This document shows, one piece after another, positions 1-11,232 of a stretch of DNA of 64,000 nt. The stretch is from NCBI GenBank assembly GCA_016808115.1, contig JAEQBH010003872.1:372001-436000 (forward strand), written 5' to 3'. The notes beneath the pieces were generated by a model. It was not told where the DNA came from and did not search any database. It worked only from the letters and a program-made list of their open reading frames with translations. Origin of the DNA: Tetrastigma voinierianum. Its lineage: Eukaryota; Streptophyta; Magnoliopsida; Vitales; Vitaceae. The translations under genes were made by a program, and so were the position numbers. Every line of letters starts with the position of its first letter. The stretch's first letter is position 1.

Positions 1-555
1 AAATATTTATAAAAAATTAAAATAATAAAATTATTATGATAAACAATTTATTATTACCATTCTTAAAATTAAAAGATTATTATACTTATTTATTTTATAT
101 AATTAAAATAAAATATATAAAATCATCGATTATCTTTGTAAAAGCTGGAATTATTGGTGATACAATCGTAATAGTAATATAAAATATGTAAACTCAGCTT
201 ATCGAATGTATGATGCTTTGATCAGTTTAATTATCTTTAATGCTTAGTTATTGTTTCATGTTTGTGGTTTAGATATTTTGATTACCCTTTATATTTGCGA
301 TGTATTCTTTAGTTTTAATGGTACAAATTATTTTCTCTTGAAAAATGTAAATTAATAATTTTAAAAATATCATTAATTAAAGTTCACATTCAAAGTTCCC
401 AAATCTGAGGCATCAATAAGGAGGGAGATTTACATTGAAATTTCTGATAAATAGTTTCGCTACGTTGTATGAAATGATTAGTTGTCAAAAAAAAAATTGA
501 TTAAACCAAAGTAAGGAATTTAGCTACAAGATTGTAAATATTTTGTGATGGTTGT

Positions 556-773
556 GAGGGCATTTGTTTTTGAATTTTTAAAGCAATTTGTTTCCTTTAG
601 ACCTTTTTTTTTTAATAACTTATTTATGAATTTTTTAAAATTTGTGGGGATTTTAGAATGCGGTTTTAAATAGAAAAAGCCAATAATTTTTTAATTTAAA
701 TAAGTTATGCAAAAATCCAAAGTCTAAAACCTAAAAACAAATTGTTTTAAAAATCCAAAAACAAATGCACCTC
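556..773. mobile_element. MITE with long foldback termini
   Basis: The left end starts GAGGGCATTTGTTTTTGAAT and the right end, reverse-complemented, starts GAGGTGCATTTGTTTTTGGA. The match continues for about 38 bases (TTTTTAAA.CAATTTGTTT). Further inside, TTTAGAC pairs with GTCTAAA and AATAACTTATTTA pairs with TAAATAAGTTAT, so the whole 218 bp can fold into one hairpin. There is no coding capacity. No clean TSD is visible, so the superfamily is not assigned. Confidence 0.75.
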
Positions 774-1739
774 GTCTACATTTTATTTAGTTTTATTAGT
801 GTTTTTACAAATATGGATATTTTCATCAGTGTTCAAATAAAATAGAATCATAGCATTTTTTTGTTTTAAGCAAGAATGTTTATTCAATTTAATTAAGATA
901 AAAAAATAAAAAATTTAATTAATAAGGGAATATGATAGACTATTTTCTAATTTCATTACAACATACAATAAAATAACAATAAGAACAAAAACATATGATA
1001 TAAATAAGCAAATAATATTAATTTAATACTTCAATTGAGATAAAATTGGTAAATCTTTCATATGATTATTTGTTTTAATTTTTTTATAAAAACATAAATA
1101 TATTTAATAGTTTAAGATTTTTATTCAACCTAAATTTTTTAATTTAAAAAATAAAATAATATAATAAATCCTGCTATATTTATACTATCTCCTTTCTAAC
1201 ACATGTATAAGTCAAATATAGGGTACATGCGTTGTACTAAACATAGTGTTAAAACTGAAAGACATTGGGGGTTGGTAGGGCAGAGCAAAGGAGGATTGAA
1301 GAGATGAAATAAAAATGAAAAGGGATGATGACTTAATATGCATGAATTAATTAGTTAGGATAATGATAATTGGAGTTTTATCCTAAATGAAAGGCCATGG
1401 GTTCAAGCCTGTAAACCTAAACCTCTTGGAGAAGGTGGGTGACCTTTCATTTTTTACACATATTCCATCCGCACATTTACATATGTATATATATAAAATA
1501 AATTTAAATAAATAATTAAATGATAATTCGTTGAACTAAATATATTATTTTTAAATTTATGTATCAAAAGTTTATATAAAATATTAAATTAAACATACAA
1601 GATGAAATTTAATAAAAATACACAAAAAAATTGAAATCATTTTATTTCTAACTATTCTTACTATCTCATGAATGGTGAAGAATGAACTTATAATATTTTT
1701 TTTTAGTACTTGTGTTTTAAGATTAAAGTGCAGCGGAGA

Positions 1740-1903
1740 TTGGATGCGCTTGACTAACATGGATTGTAAGCATTAATGGCATTGATATGTGTAATTCATG
1801 CAGTTAAAGCACTAGGCTATGGGAGGGTTGGGTCCGACGGTTAGTCCCCTGATGAGGAAAAGAATACTATGATGTAATCTTATTGACTAGATGTCCAAAA
1901 AAG
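1740..1903 (+). mobile_element. SINE-like (tRNA-derived) copy
   Basis: The tail (ACTATGATGTAATCTTATTGACTAGATGTCCAAAAAA) resembles the tails of the SINE-like units at 10.6-11.05 kb (TTATGATGTAATGC..GAATAGATGTCAAAAAA). Upstream are degenerate box-A/box-B-like strings. It is assigned by similarity to those units only. Confidence 0.35.
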
Positions 1904-2074
1904 AAGTATTATTAAACGTTTTTAGTATGTAAAGTTAAATTAAATTAATTTAAGTATTTTTATTTTTATTTTTATTTACAAACATAACATAATAATATTT
2001 TTAAATTTATGGAATATTTTTGTAAACATTTCCCAAAATAATATGGGAGAAATTAAACAATACTAGAAAACAAC

Positions 2075-2545
2075 CTTTTTCTTCAAAGAACACTCCGTCT
2101 TGAATAAGAATGTCGGCATTTCCTTGATCTTTGTATTCCTTCCCTTGGTACGCGTGGATAAACATTTGAGGTTATAGAAACTCACAGGCATCCAAGGAGA
2201 GAAACAACCTCTTGTGCTATCATTGTTGGCTACAATACCCTTCAGCCCAAGTAGTTTTTCTAGCTTCAAGGTTTCTAACTTTGGGAGGATCTCAACATTT
2301 GTATCATTATATCCTTGAAGATCAAATACATGTTCTAAGGCTTTACATTCCTTCACTACCATCTCTTTCAAATTATTCAAGCTCCCCATCAAATGGGCTG
2401 GAATCACATTGAGTAGGCATGGACAATATTCCACTTTTAGGATCCGTAAATTGGAGAAGAAATGAGGTGAAAGGTTGTGATCCCATATCTTCTTCAATTT
2501 AGAAAGAAAAAAGAGTGTCACTTCCTTCAAAGTAGGGAATGAAAC
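2075..2545 (-). CDS. NLR LRR exon 6 (long type), last exon detected
   Basis: This is an LRR exon of the minus-strand NLR and would contribute to the solenoid that carries recognition specificity. It opens directly after a CAG acceptor (2547-2546) with Val-Ser-Phe-Pro-Thr-Leu and stays open for 157 codons to a candidate donor AAAAAG|GT at 2074. The protein shows the LRR signatures of this clade: LSKLKKIW, FSNLRILKVEYCPCLLN, LNNLKEMVVKECKALEHVF and LPKLETLKLEKLLGLKGI. The donor is weaker than those of the other exons (GTTGTT). Reading through it adds Val-Val-Phe and a TAG, so this could be the last translated exon. If it is spliced, the next exon lies outside the window. It is intact, unlike exons 2, 3 and 5. 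Confidence 0.72.
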
Positions 2546-4356
2546 CTGTAGTATAATATATTACATTATCAATTGAAAAGTTAGGATAAACATAAACATA
2601 TTCCCTTCCATAAATTAATATAATTCATCAATTTAAATATTCACATCTTCACTTTGTTTCAAATCTAAACTATTTAGATTTAAAACATGATCATGATCAT
2701 GTGAGGATCTTGAAAGTACCCAAAAACCAAGTTATTAATACAAAATTTATTGGCGACAAGTTCTAAAATAAAATGAACTATATTATAACAAAACCTTTAT
2801 TTTTGCAAAAAAAAAAAAAACTAACTAGATTGCTTAACCAAGGCAAAGCAGGTCAGGAAAGCACTTTTGGAATCATATATTATTTTAAATGGGATGCACT
2901 TTGAAATTAAATTATTCAAAAATTTTTATGAAAGATTTATGCAGGAACCTTATCACAGAATTTTATTTATATTATTCACAAATTATATTAATTTGATTAT
3001 GGTAGCTACATTGCTTATAAACATAACTTATTTAGTCATAACATTAAATGGAAACATATATATTAATTCATAACGTGAGAGATGTGCCCTTTGTATTGAG
3101 AATATTTTATTATTTAAGACAAAGTACCAGGAGAAATAATTACCTTTAAAAAACCAATAAGTATGAGGAATCTTATATGAATGGTTTATAAAAGTAATTT
3201 TTTTTTTGTTAGATAAGTCGAGAGGAGAGTCTTATTTATCTTCATTTTACATCTAAAATTATTAGTCATTCATTTGATTTTTTCTTATTAGTTTTTGTTT
3301 GAATTTTTGGATAAAACTTTTTAAAATATTATTAATATTTTACAAGTTCTTTTTTTTTTGAAAAGGAAGTTCTTTTAAAATAAAGCATTTTAGAATTTTT
3401 TTTAAATTCAACCTAGACTTTTTTTTTCAAATATTCACAAATAATATAATATAATAAATTCTATTTTCATCTTTATATTTATCAACTTTTTCACATGTAA
3501 AGTGGAATTTGATGAATGTGGAGGCAACTTAGTTTTTCAATCAATAGTGAGAGATGGGTAGGACACAGCAAAGGACATGATCATGAGAAAGAAATAGAAA
3601 CATTATAGAGGATGATGAGCTGTAGATTTGGAGAATTAACACGATAAGCCTTGCTCCAAATAATAGAATATATAATACAGAAAGAGTGATCTTCATTTTT
3701 GTTTATCTTGCACACACAAATTCCATATATATGAAGGAAACGAGAAGGTAGAATTTTTTAATCCATATTTAAATATTTGAAAAGATATGATCCAATTTTT
3801 TATTTAATAACAAAATTAAAAAATTTATTTTATTCAATATAAAGGTAAAAAGACTTATCTCTCAAACATATATTGATCATCTATTACTTCAGTTTTTTTT
3901 TAAAATGTTTTGTGGAAAGTAAATCGTCACCTAATTGAACTAAAGATATTATTTGCAAATCTTTTACACAAAGATTTGTATGAAGCATGTCCAAGCATTA
4001 CATGGGATGATAGAGATTTAATCAAAATATATAAATATTCATATAATATTATCTCAAACTATTATGATGTTATGGGAGAAGGTAAAAACTGGACTTATAA
4101 TATTTTTGTTAGTACTTATGATTAAAATTTTGATTTTGATTTATTATTTTTCCAATTCGTTTGCCATATAAGTATTATAACCATGTTATTATATAAAATA
4201 AAAATAAAAATTTATTCAGTATATTTATTATTATTGTTATGAATGAAATAACATTTAGATGATATTTTTAAATTTTTATGGAATATTTTTATTAATACTT
4301 CTAAAGTATTGTGTGGGAAAATTTTTATAAAAATAAATAAATTGGAGAAAACTAAC
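2546..4356 (-). other. Intron between LRR exons 5 and 6
   Basis: This is non-coding AT-rich DNA bounded by GT (4356-4355) and AG (2547-2546) on the minus strand. The part at about 3480-4330 is a direct copy of about 6890-7880 in the intron after exon 3 (shared strings AACATATATTGATCATC, AAATGTTTTGTGGAAAGTAAA, GAAACATTATAGAGGATGATG). The small open frame at 3910-4125 is part of that repeated intron and is not credible as a gene. Confidence 0.65.
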
Positions 4357-4612
4357 CCTCTTCATGGAAGTCTTGTTTCAAGTGCCCGATAAGTGTCAAG
4401 CTGACAAGGTTTCCGGCGTCACGGGGTTCCACCTGCCTTTTCAAATTCTTGAAGGCCGAGTGATGTGTGATAAGATTGAGTAGACATGGACAATTTTCCA
4501 CTCTTAGGATCTGTAGATTTGAGAAAGAATCAAGTGAAAGGTTGTCATGCCATATCTTCTTCCATTTAGGAAGTCCATAGAGTGTCAATTCCTCCAAATT
4601 AGGGAATGAAAC
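4357..4612 (-). CDS. NLR LRR exon 5 (short type)
   Basis: This is a short LRR exon between a CAG acceptor (4614-4613) and a GTTAGT donor (4356). The opening GTTTCATTCCCTAATTTG matches exon 3 base for base. The protein has LYGLPKWKKIW and FSNLQILRVENCPCLLN, then departs from the LRR pattern after FKNLK: the stretch to the donor (RQVEPRDAGNLVSLTL..) does not match exon 3, although the DNA aligns with small indels. One extra G precedes the donor (GAGG|GTTAG against GAG|GTTAG elsewhere), so splicing as in the other exons would shift the frame. It lacks the EHVFDLxGYDTN segment of the long exons. It pairs with exon 3 as a duplicate. Confidence 0.6.
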
Positions 4613-5687
4613 CTGTGATATTACATCATCAAATGAAAAGTTTGGGTAAATATGAACATATCACCTTAGATATAATTCATCCATTCTAAAACATTCACAT
4701 CTTCACTTTACTTACATTTTAAAAATCTAAAATTGCCAAAGGATTAAAAGAATCATGTGAAGATATTAAGAATCATGTTTGTTTTGCCATAATTTTTGGA
4801 ATTTGTTTTCTATTTGTTTTTATAATTTTTCAGATATTTTTCCTATTTTTTACATAATATTTTCAAAAAATTTACCTTTTTTTTAACCTAATTTTTTCGG
4901 AATTTCTTTTCTATTTTTTTCATACTTTTTTTTCCTTATTTTTAGATAGTTTTTTAGAATAACAATTTTATCATTAAGATGATCCATTTTAAGCTTTCGC
5001 ACAAGCTTTTTTTGATGAGCTTCTTCATGAAGCTTTTTGAAATAAGCTAAATGGGCTTATACGGGGTCATAAGCTATTTTTATAAGCTTTTCCAAATACC
5101 TATAATTTTTATCAAAAGTACCTATGTGAGAAGATAAGCACAAATAAGTAATAAATAAACTCTCCCAAACGCACTTTTATCATTTCATTTTTTTTTAAAG
5201 TTTTGAAAGGTAAAAATATCACCTAATAAAAAATATTTTATAAAACCAAAATAAATATAAATAAATAATTTACCGATAATTAATAGACATAAAGAAATTA
5301 TCTTTAAATCTCTTATACAACAGATTTACATGGAAATATTGAATTAAACATACTAAGGTATGATGAAATTTAATAAAAATATATTTAAAAAACTCAAATG
5401 ACTCTATTTCAAAATATTCCTACCATCGTACTAGAAGGTAGAAAATTCACTTATGTTACTTCTTGTTTTTAAGATTAAAATTATGCTTTAGATTTATTCC
5501 TCTTTCAATTCCTATATCATTGTTTCTATTTTAACCATTTTGTTATGTAAACTTAAAATTTAAGTTAATTTATTATTATTATTTATAAATATAAAATTTA
5601 ATAATTTTTTTAATTTTAATGGAATAATTTTGTTAATATTTCCAATAAATAGAAATAGGAGAAATTTTAAAAATTTGGAAAACTGAC
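4613..5687 (-). other. Intron between LRR exons 4 and 5, with MITE-like insert
   Basis: This is intronic DNA between donor GTCAGT (5687) and the CAG acceptor at 4613. About 4770-5190 holds a possible insertion absent from the equivalent intron 8157-8900. It carries repeated AAGCTT/AGCTTTTT blocks, starts near GTTTGTTTTGCC and ends near CCCAAACGCAC, resembling a degraded MITE with TTTG-type ends. The flanking parts (about 5430-5690) match 8650-8900. Confidence 0.5.
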
Positions 5688-6152
5688 CTCTTTACTAAAG
5701 AGCACCGCATCTTCAACAGAAATATTAACATTTTCCTGATCTTTGTCTTTCTTCCCACACTGTCGAATGGATAAACATTTGAGGTTGTGAAAACTCATAG
5801 ACATGAAAGAAGAGATGCTATCATTCTTTCCATTGTTGCACATTATTCCCCTCAGCTCATATAGGTTTTCTAACTCCAAGATTTCTAACATTGGGAGAGT
5901 TTCACCATTTGTATCATATCCTTCGAGATCAAATACATGTTCTAGGACTGGACAATTCTTCACTTTTATCTTTTTCAAATTGTTGAAGCAATGCATCAAA
6001 TGACCTGGGATAAGATTGGGTCCCAATGGACAATCTTCCACTCTTAGGATTCCTATATCGAAGAAGGAATTAAGTGGAAGTTGGTGAGGCCATATCTTCT
6101 TCAATTCAGGAAGTTGCTCGAGTTCCAATTTCTCCAAATTAGGGAATGAAAT
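5688..6152 (-). CDS. NLR LRR exon 4 (long type), intact
   Basis: This is the best-preserved LRR exon: 465 bp, 155 codons, no stop, phase 0 at both ends. It starts after TTACAG (6154-6153) with Ile-Ser-Phe-Pro-Asn-Leu and ends ..LFSKE before GTCAGT. LRR features in order are FPNLEKLELEQLPELKKIW, GILRVEDCPLGPNLIPGHL, FNNLKKIKVKNCPVLEHVF, LPMLEILELENLYELRGI, then FHNLKCLSIRQCGKKD and an acidic tail (NVNISVEDAVLF). The same order occurs in exon 2, down to the GPNLIP and ENVNIS strings, so these two are duplicates. Reading past the donor gives VSFPNF and a stop, so intron retention would truncate the protein here. Confidence 0.8.
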
Positions 6153-7891
6153 CTGTAATATAAACATATTCACTTAGATATAATTCATCAATTCCAAAAT
6201 ATTAATATATTCACTTTATTCATAATCTAAAAATCTAATGAGAACTAGAACGAATCATGTGAAAATCATAGAAAATTGCAAAAAGAATAACATTTAATTA
6301 ATAGAAAATTATATTGACTGCCTTAAGTTCTAAAATAATATTATTATTATTATACGTTATTGTATTATTATTATTATTAGTTGGCAAACAATCACAAGCA
6401 GTCATTTATTATTTCAAATTAACTCATAAACATATTCTAACAACTTCATTTTTTTAAAATTTATTTCTGATGTTAAAAAAATTGAATAATTCTCTAGGAT
6501 CAATTTCTTTTATTTTTATTTTCATGTTATTCATTCAAAAATACAATTTAAATTTCTTTGTTGGTGGCAAAATGAATTTTGGATCAATTTCATTCAAATA
6601 TAATACTATTCCTAATATTTGGTGCTCAAATTTTCCTTGGGATGTTATAAAATTCGGTTTTGAAGGTTATTGTGATTTATCTTTTAATCATATGTGTAAG
6701 TTTCCTTATTTATAGTCTTTTTTTCACCGAAAAAAAAAAAATTTATAAAGCTCTTAAACTGTAGGAACTTTTTAAAGTCCCTTATTCAACTTGGATTTAT
6801 TTCATAAATTTTTAGTGTAACCTTAGCTTTTTTTTTAATAAATTATTAAGGAATAAAATTCAAATATTTGAAAAGAAGTGATTAATTATTTTTCAAATAC
6901 TCACACATAATATAATATAACTTTATATTATCAACTTTTTTACACATGCATAAAGTGGAAATAGAAACATTATAGAGGATGATGAGCGGTAGAATTTGGA
7001 GAATTAACGTTGGATGAAAGCCTCCAGATAATAGGGTATATATAATACAAAAAAGGGTGATCTTCATTTTTGTTTCATCTTCCACACACACATATTCCAT
7101 ATATATGAAGCAAGAAGGTAGAATTTTTAATCCATATTTAAATATTTGAAAAGATATAGCAATTTTTATTTAATAGCTTTAAAAATAGAATTTTTATTTT
7201 TATTCAATATAAAAGGTAAAAAGATTATCTCTCCAACATATATTGATCATCTTTTACTTCAGTTTTCTTTTTTTTTTAAATGTTTTGTGGAAAGTAAAAC
7301 GTCACCTAAGAAAACGGTATTTTATAAAATCAAAACAAATATAAATAATAATAATTTTTTGAAAGAGTATATAAATAATAAATTTAAACAGCAACTAATT
7401 GAACTAAAGTGTAATTGTAAATCATTTAGACAAAATTTGTATGAAAATATTGACATAAATGGGACGATGAGATTTAATAAAATTATATAAAAATTCAAAG
7501 AATTTTATCTCAAACTATTCTGACCTTATACCTTTAGGCTACCATTCAAACTCTATCAATATATGTCTCTACTAAACTAAATTCCTAGGTGCTCCATTGC
7601 TTACCATCTTATGGGAGAAGGTAAAAACTGGACTTATAACATTTTTGTTAGTACTAATGATTAAAATTTTGATTTTGGTTTATTATTTTCCAGTGATTTG
7701 CCATACTCAGTACACCAACATGTTATTATATAAAATAAAAATTTTAATTAATTTATTATATTTATTGTGTTATGAATGAAATAACATATAGATGATATTT
7801 TAAAAAAAATTTATGGAATATTTTTGTTAAATTTCCCAAAAATAGTATAAGGAGAAATTTTTCGTAAAAAAATATATTGGAGAAAACTAAC
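6153..7891 (-). other. Intron between LRR exons 3 and 4
   Basis: This is AT-rich intron sequence from donor GTTAGT (7891) to acceptor AG (6154-6153). It holds TTA/ATT microsatellites around 6340-6382 and the copy of the repeated intron block (about 6890-7880, matching 3480-4330). Small open frames at 6470-6715 and 7146-7490 have no family resemblance and lie in duplicated intron DNA. Confidence 0.6.
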
Positions 7892-8156
7892 CTCTTCATC
7901 GAAGTGCACTCCACCTTCAATAGGAGTATTAACATTTCCTTTAAATACATATTCTAGGGCTTCACACCGCTCCACCTTTATCTCTTTCAAATTCTTGAAG
8001 CTCCGATGAGGTGAGATAAGATTGAGTAGACATGTACAATCTTTCACTCTTAGGATCCGTAAATTTGAGAAGGAATCAAATGAAAGGTTGTGATGCCATA
8101 TCTTCTTCAATTTTGGAAGACTCTCGAATGTCTTCCTCCAAATTAGGGAATGAAAC
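7892..8156 (-). CDS. NLR LRR exon 3 (short type), frame broken near 5' end
   Basis: This short LRR exon has acceptor ATAG (8158-8157), opening GTTTCATTCCCTAATTTG and donor GTTAGT at 7891. The LRR frame reads LPKLKKIWHHNLSFDSFSN, LRILRVKDCTCLLNLI, FKNLKEIKVERCEALEYVF and ends HFDEE at the donor. Relative to the other exons, two bases are missing right after the Val-Ser-Phe-Pro-Asn-Leu-Glu start, so the acceptor frame does not run into the LRR frame. Like exon 5 it lacks the central EHVFDLxGYDTN..LRGI segment of the long exons. Confidence 0.62.
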
Positions 8157-8900
8157 CTATGATATTGCATCATCAATTGAAAGTTAGAGTAAATATAAGC
8201 GTGTTCTTTTAGATATAATTCATCAATTCTAAAATATTCACATTTTCACTTTGCTTATGTTTTAAAAATCTAAAATGAATTAAAAGGATTAAAAAGAATC
8301 ATGTGAAGATCTTAGAAAATTACCAATATAAATAATAAAAAAGTTATTAATAAAAAATTTATTGACAACTATAAAATGAGCTATTTAATAACAAGAAAGT
8401 TTTGAAATAAAATGAGCTATTTAATAACAATAATAGCAGTGCTTCACTATTATGATTAACATGATAACCATGGTTACATAGATTCTCATGACATGAGAGT
8501 TATTTTTTACAAATATCAATTTATAATAGAATTATTTATTATTATTATTATTTTGAAGAGATGAATTTATTAATTCAGTTATTCAATACAATTGATAGAA
8601 ACTTTATAATCAAAATTTCTCAAAAGTATCATAAAAATTTTCTCCATATCAATCATTTTATTTACTTCTTGTTTCAAGATTAAAATTATGTCTTAGATTC
8701 ATTCCTCTTTCAATTCTTTATTGTTTTTTTTATTTTAACCATTTTTGTATGTAAAAATTAAAATTTAAGTTAATTTATTATTATTATTATTTATAAATAT
8801 AATATTTAAATAATATTTTAAATTTTATGAATGTTTTGTTGATACTTCCAAAGAATAGTAAAAGTAGAAATTTAAAATAAGAATTTTGGAGAAAACTGAC
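8157..8900 (-). other. Intron between LRR exons 2 and 3
   Basis: This short intron runs from donor GTCAGT (8900) to acceptor AG (8158-8157). It aligns with the intron after exon 4 minus the insert at 4770-5190. Nothing else is visible apart from an ATT microsatellite near 8530-8555. Confidence 0.6.
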
Positions 8901-9379
8901 CTCTTCACCAAAGAACACCGCATCTTCAAAAGAAATATTAACATTTTCTCGATCTGTGTCTTTCTTCCCGCACCATTTGATGTTTTTGATGGATAAACAT
9001 TTGAGGTTATGAAAACTCACATGCATAAAAAAAGAGAAAGAATCTCTCACAGTATCATTTTTTTCATTGTTGCATATTCCCTTCAGCTTATATAGGCTTT
9101 CTAACTTCAAGATTTCTATCTTTGGAAGGGTATCAATATTTGTATCATATCCTCCAAGATCAAATACATGTTCTAGGACTCCACAACTCTTCACTTCTAT
9201 CTCTTTCAAAACCTTGAAGCTCTGCATCAAATGATGTGGGATAAGATTGGGTCCATGGACTGATCTTCCATGCAGGATTCCTAAATTAGAGAGAGATTTA
9301 GTGGAAATTTGGTGATGCCATATCTTCTTCAATTTAGAAAAAGTCCTTTGAGTTCCAACTTCTCAATTAGGGAATGAGG
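8901..9379 (-). CDS. NLR LRR exon 2 (long type), 5' end damaged
   Basis: This is the duplicate of exon 4. The LRR frame from 9332 reads MKKIWHHQISTKSLSNLGI, GPNLIPHHLMQSFKVLKEI, EVKSCGVLEHVFDLGGYDT, LPKIEILKLESLYKLKGI, FHNLKCLSIKNIKWCGKKD and ends VFFGEE before donor GTCAGT (8900). At the 5' end the usual acceptor and start have become ACAAAAG|CCTCATTCCC. A two-base loss after the Pro-Asn codons and another indel near LFLN/LSKL break the frame between 9379 and 9332. Without these changes it would be a 0-0 phase exon like exon 4. Confidence 0.65.
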
Positions 9380-10018
9380 CTTTTGTAATATAATGTATGA
9401 AAAGTTGTGATAAATATAAACATATTCCCTTCTTTAAATACAATTCATTAATTCCAAAATATTCACATATTCACTTTAGTCATGTTCTAAAAATCCTACA
9501 TAACTAAAAAGTATCATGTAAAAATCTTAAAAATTTGTCAAAAAAACTAACAAGTAGTTAATAGAAAATTTTATTAACTACCATAAGTTCTGAAATAAAA
9601 TTAGCTATTTAATGATATTATTATTATTATTATTATTAGTTGGCAAACAATCATTCATTTTTCAGTTATTCATGAATATTTATTTTTCAGTTATTCATGA
9701 ATAAAATAATATAATAAATTATTTTCTCATCTTTATATATCTCCCTTTTAACAAATGTATAAAGTGGAATTTAGAAATGAATGTGAAAGGCAATCTAGTT
9801 TTTCAGTTGAAACTAAAAGGATATATAGATGGGTAGGGGAAAAGAAAATGAGAGGTAGAATTTAGAAAATTGACATGGGATGAAGGGCTCCTGATAAGAT
9901 GGTTAGCTGTCTTCATTTTAAGATCATTATATAAAAGAGAGATAAAAAGACAATTTTGACAAAATATATTTTATTTTCAGAACATCGAGATTCAAATATT
10001 TGAAAAGATATGATTCAT

Positions 10019-10268
10019 GTTTTTTATTAATAACCTTAGAAAATAAAATTTGTTTTATTCAATGTAAAAGGTAAAAATACTTATCACTCAAACTTATATA
10101 TATCACCTTTTAACTTCATACTTATATTTATCACCTTTTAAATTCATAATTTTTTTGTGATAAAAACAAACAAACAAACAAGTTTTTTATTAATAACCTT
10201 AGAAAATAAAATTTGTTTTATTCAATGTAAAAGGTAAAAATACTTATCACTCAAACTTATATATATCA
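10019..10268. repeat. Tandem duplication with CAAA microsatellites
   Basis: The 87-bp block 10019-10105 recurs almost exactly at 10182-10268 (period 163; both contain TTAATAACCTTAGAAAATAA and TACTTATCACTCAAACTTAT). A CAAA run precedes the second copy (10163-10181) and a longer CAAA run (about 10335-10368) follows it, suggesting slippage or unequal exchange at the microsatellite. Confidence 0.8.
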
Positions 10269-10529
10269 CAAACTTATATATATCATAACTGCAACCTCAT
10301 ACTTATATTTATCTCTTGCAAATTCATAATTTGTGATAAAAACAAACAAACAAACAAACAAACAAACTTCATAATTTTTTTTTTTGGCTTTTTTGTAAAG
10401 TAAAATATCAACTAATAAAAAAAATATCTTATAAAATCAAAATAAATAATTTAACGACAATTAATTGAACTAAATATATTTTTTATAAATCTTTTATATG
10501 ACAAAGTTATATAAATTAAACATACTAAG

Positions 10530-11050
10530 AGTGACTCATCATGTCTAGCTCAAATGGTAGAGCATTATGGCATAAGATTGACATTTTGAGCCAATAAGGT
10601 CTAACTCAAGTGATTAAAAGTTTAAGCTAACATAAGGAGGGAAAGGGTTGAGGGTTCGTGTTCCAATGGAGATAAATTTATGAAGAACATAATATTATAA
10701 TATAATATAAAGTGAATTGATATAAAAAATAATAATTAAGATTTTGATTGGCAATAAGGCCTAACTCAAATGGTTAAAAAATCATGCGGGCAATGGGAGA
10801 GGAGGGATCCAGAATTTGAGTCCCAATAGGGAATATAATATTATGATGTAATGCAGAGTGAATAGATGTCAAAAAATAAAAATAAAAAAAATTAACATTT
10901 TGATTACTAAGAAGACCTAACTCAAATGATTAAGAAATCGAGCGGAAATAGGAGTGAGAGGTTCAAGATTCAAATACCAGTGGGAACAAATTTGTGAAGA
11001 ACATAATACTTGTGATTTAATTCAAAGTGAATAGATGTAAAAAAAAATTA
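10530..11050 (+). mobile_element. Row of tRNA-derived SINE-like units
   Basis: One head (about 10545-10590: TAGCTCAAATGGTAGAGCA, a good Pol III box A) is followed by three fuller units starting near 10593, 10753 and 10911. Each has a box-A-like (C)TAACTCAAATGGTTAA, a box-B-like GGTTCGTGTTCC or GGTTCAAGATTC, and a tail AACATAATA..GTGAAT(A/T)GATGTCAAAAAA ending in an A-rich run. The head-to-tail order in one intron points to repeated insertion at the A-rich tail or to tandem duplication. Confidence 0.6.
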
Positions 11051-11232
11051 CCATTTTGATTGAGATTTATCGTGTCTTCAATTGCTTTATAATTTAAGTA
11101 TCATTAACCATTTTTATTATGTAAAATTAAAATTTAAGTTAATTTAGTATATTTATTTTTATTTATAAATATGACATTTTAAATGATTTTAAATTTTTAT
11201 GGAATATTTTGTTAATATATCAAAAAACTAAC

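Larger units (their letters stand above)
1..2074. other. AT-rich intergenic DNA left of the NLR exon array
   Basis: No coding region is supported here. The stretch is AT-rich with many A/T runs. I looked for a further LRR exon or a terminal exon of the NLR on the minus strand (the recurring acceptor followed by a Val-Ser-Phe-Pro start) and found none. It holds one MITE (556-773) and a SINE-like copy (about 1740-1903). A short tRNA box-B-like string (GGTTCAAGCCT) near 1400 may mark another decayed SINE. Confidence 0.6.
9380..11232 (-). other. Intron 1 of the NLR gene
   Basis: This is the intron between the CC-NB-ARC exon (donor GTTAGT, 11232) and LRR exon 2 (acceptor AAAAG at 9380). It contains a 163-bp-period tandem duplication (10019-10268), two CAAA microsatellites, and a row of SINE-like units (10530-11050). 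No exon is visible inside. Confidence 0.6.

Noticed and set aside
1904..2040. Possible terminal exon of the NLR left of exon 6
   Set aside because: No acceptor with the family start and no open LRR or terminal-domain frame; the DNA is AT-rich.
3910..4125. 71-codon plus-strand frame in the intron after exon 5
   Set aside because: It lies in duplicated intron DNA; the other copy at 7300-7490 has a different, interrupted translation, so there is no coding constraint.
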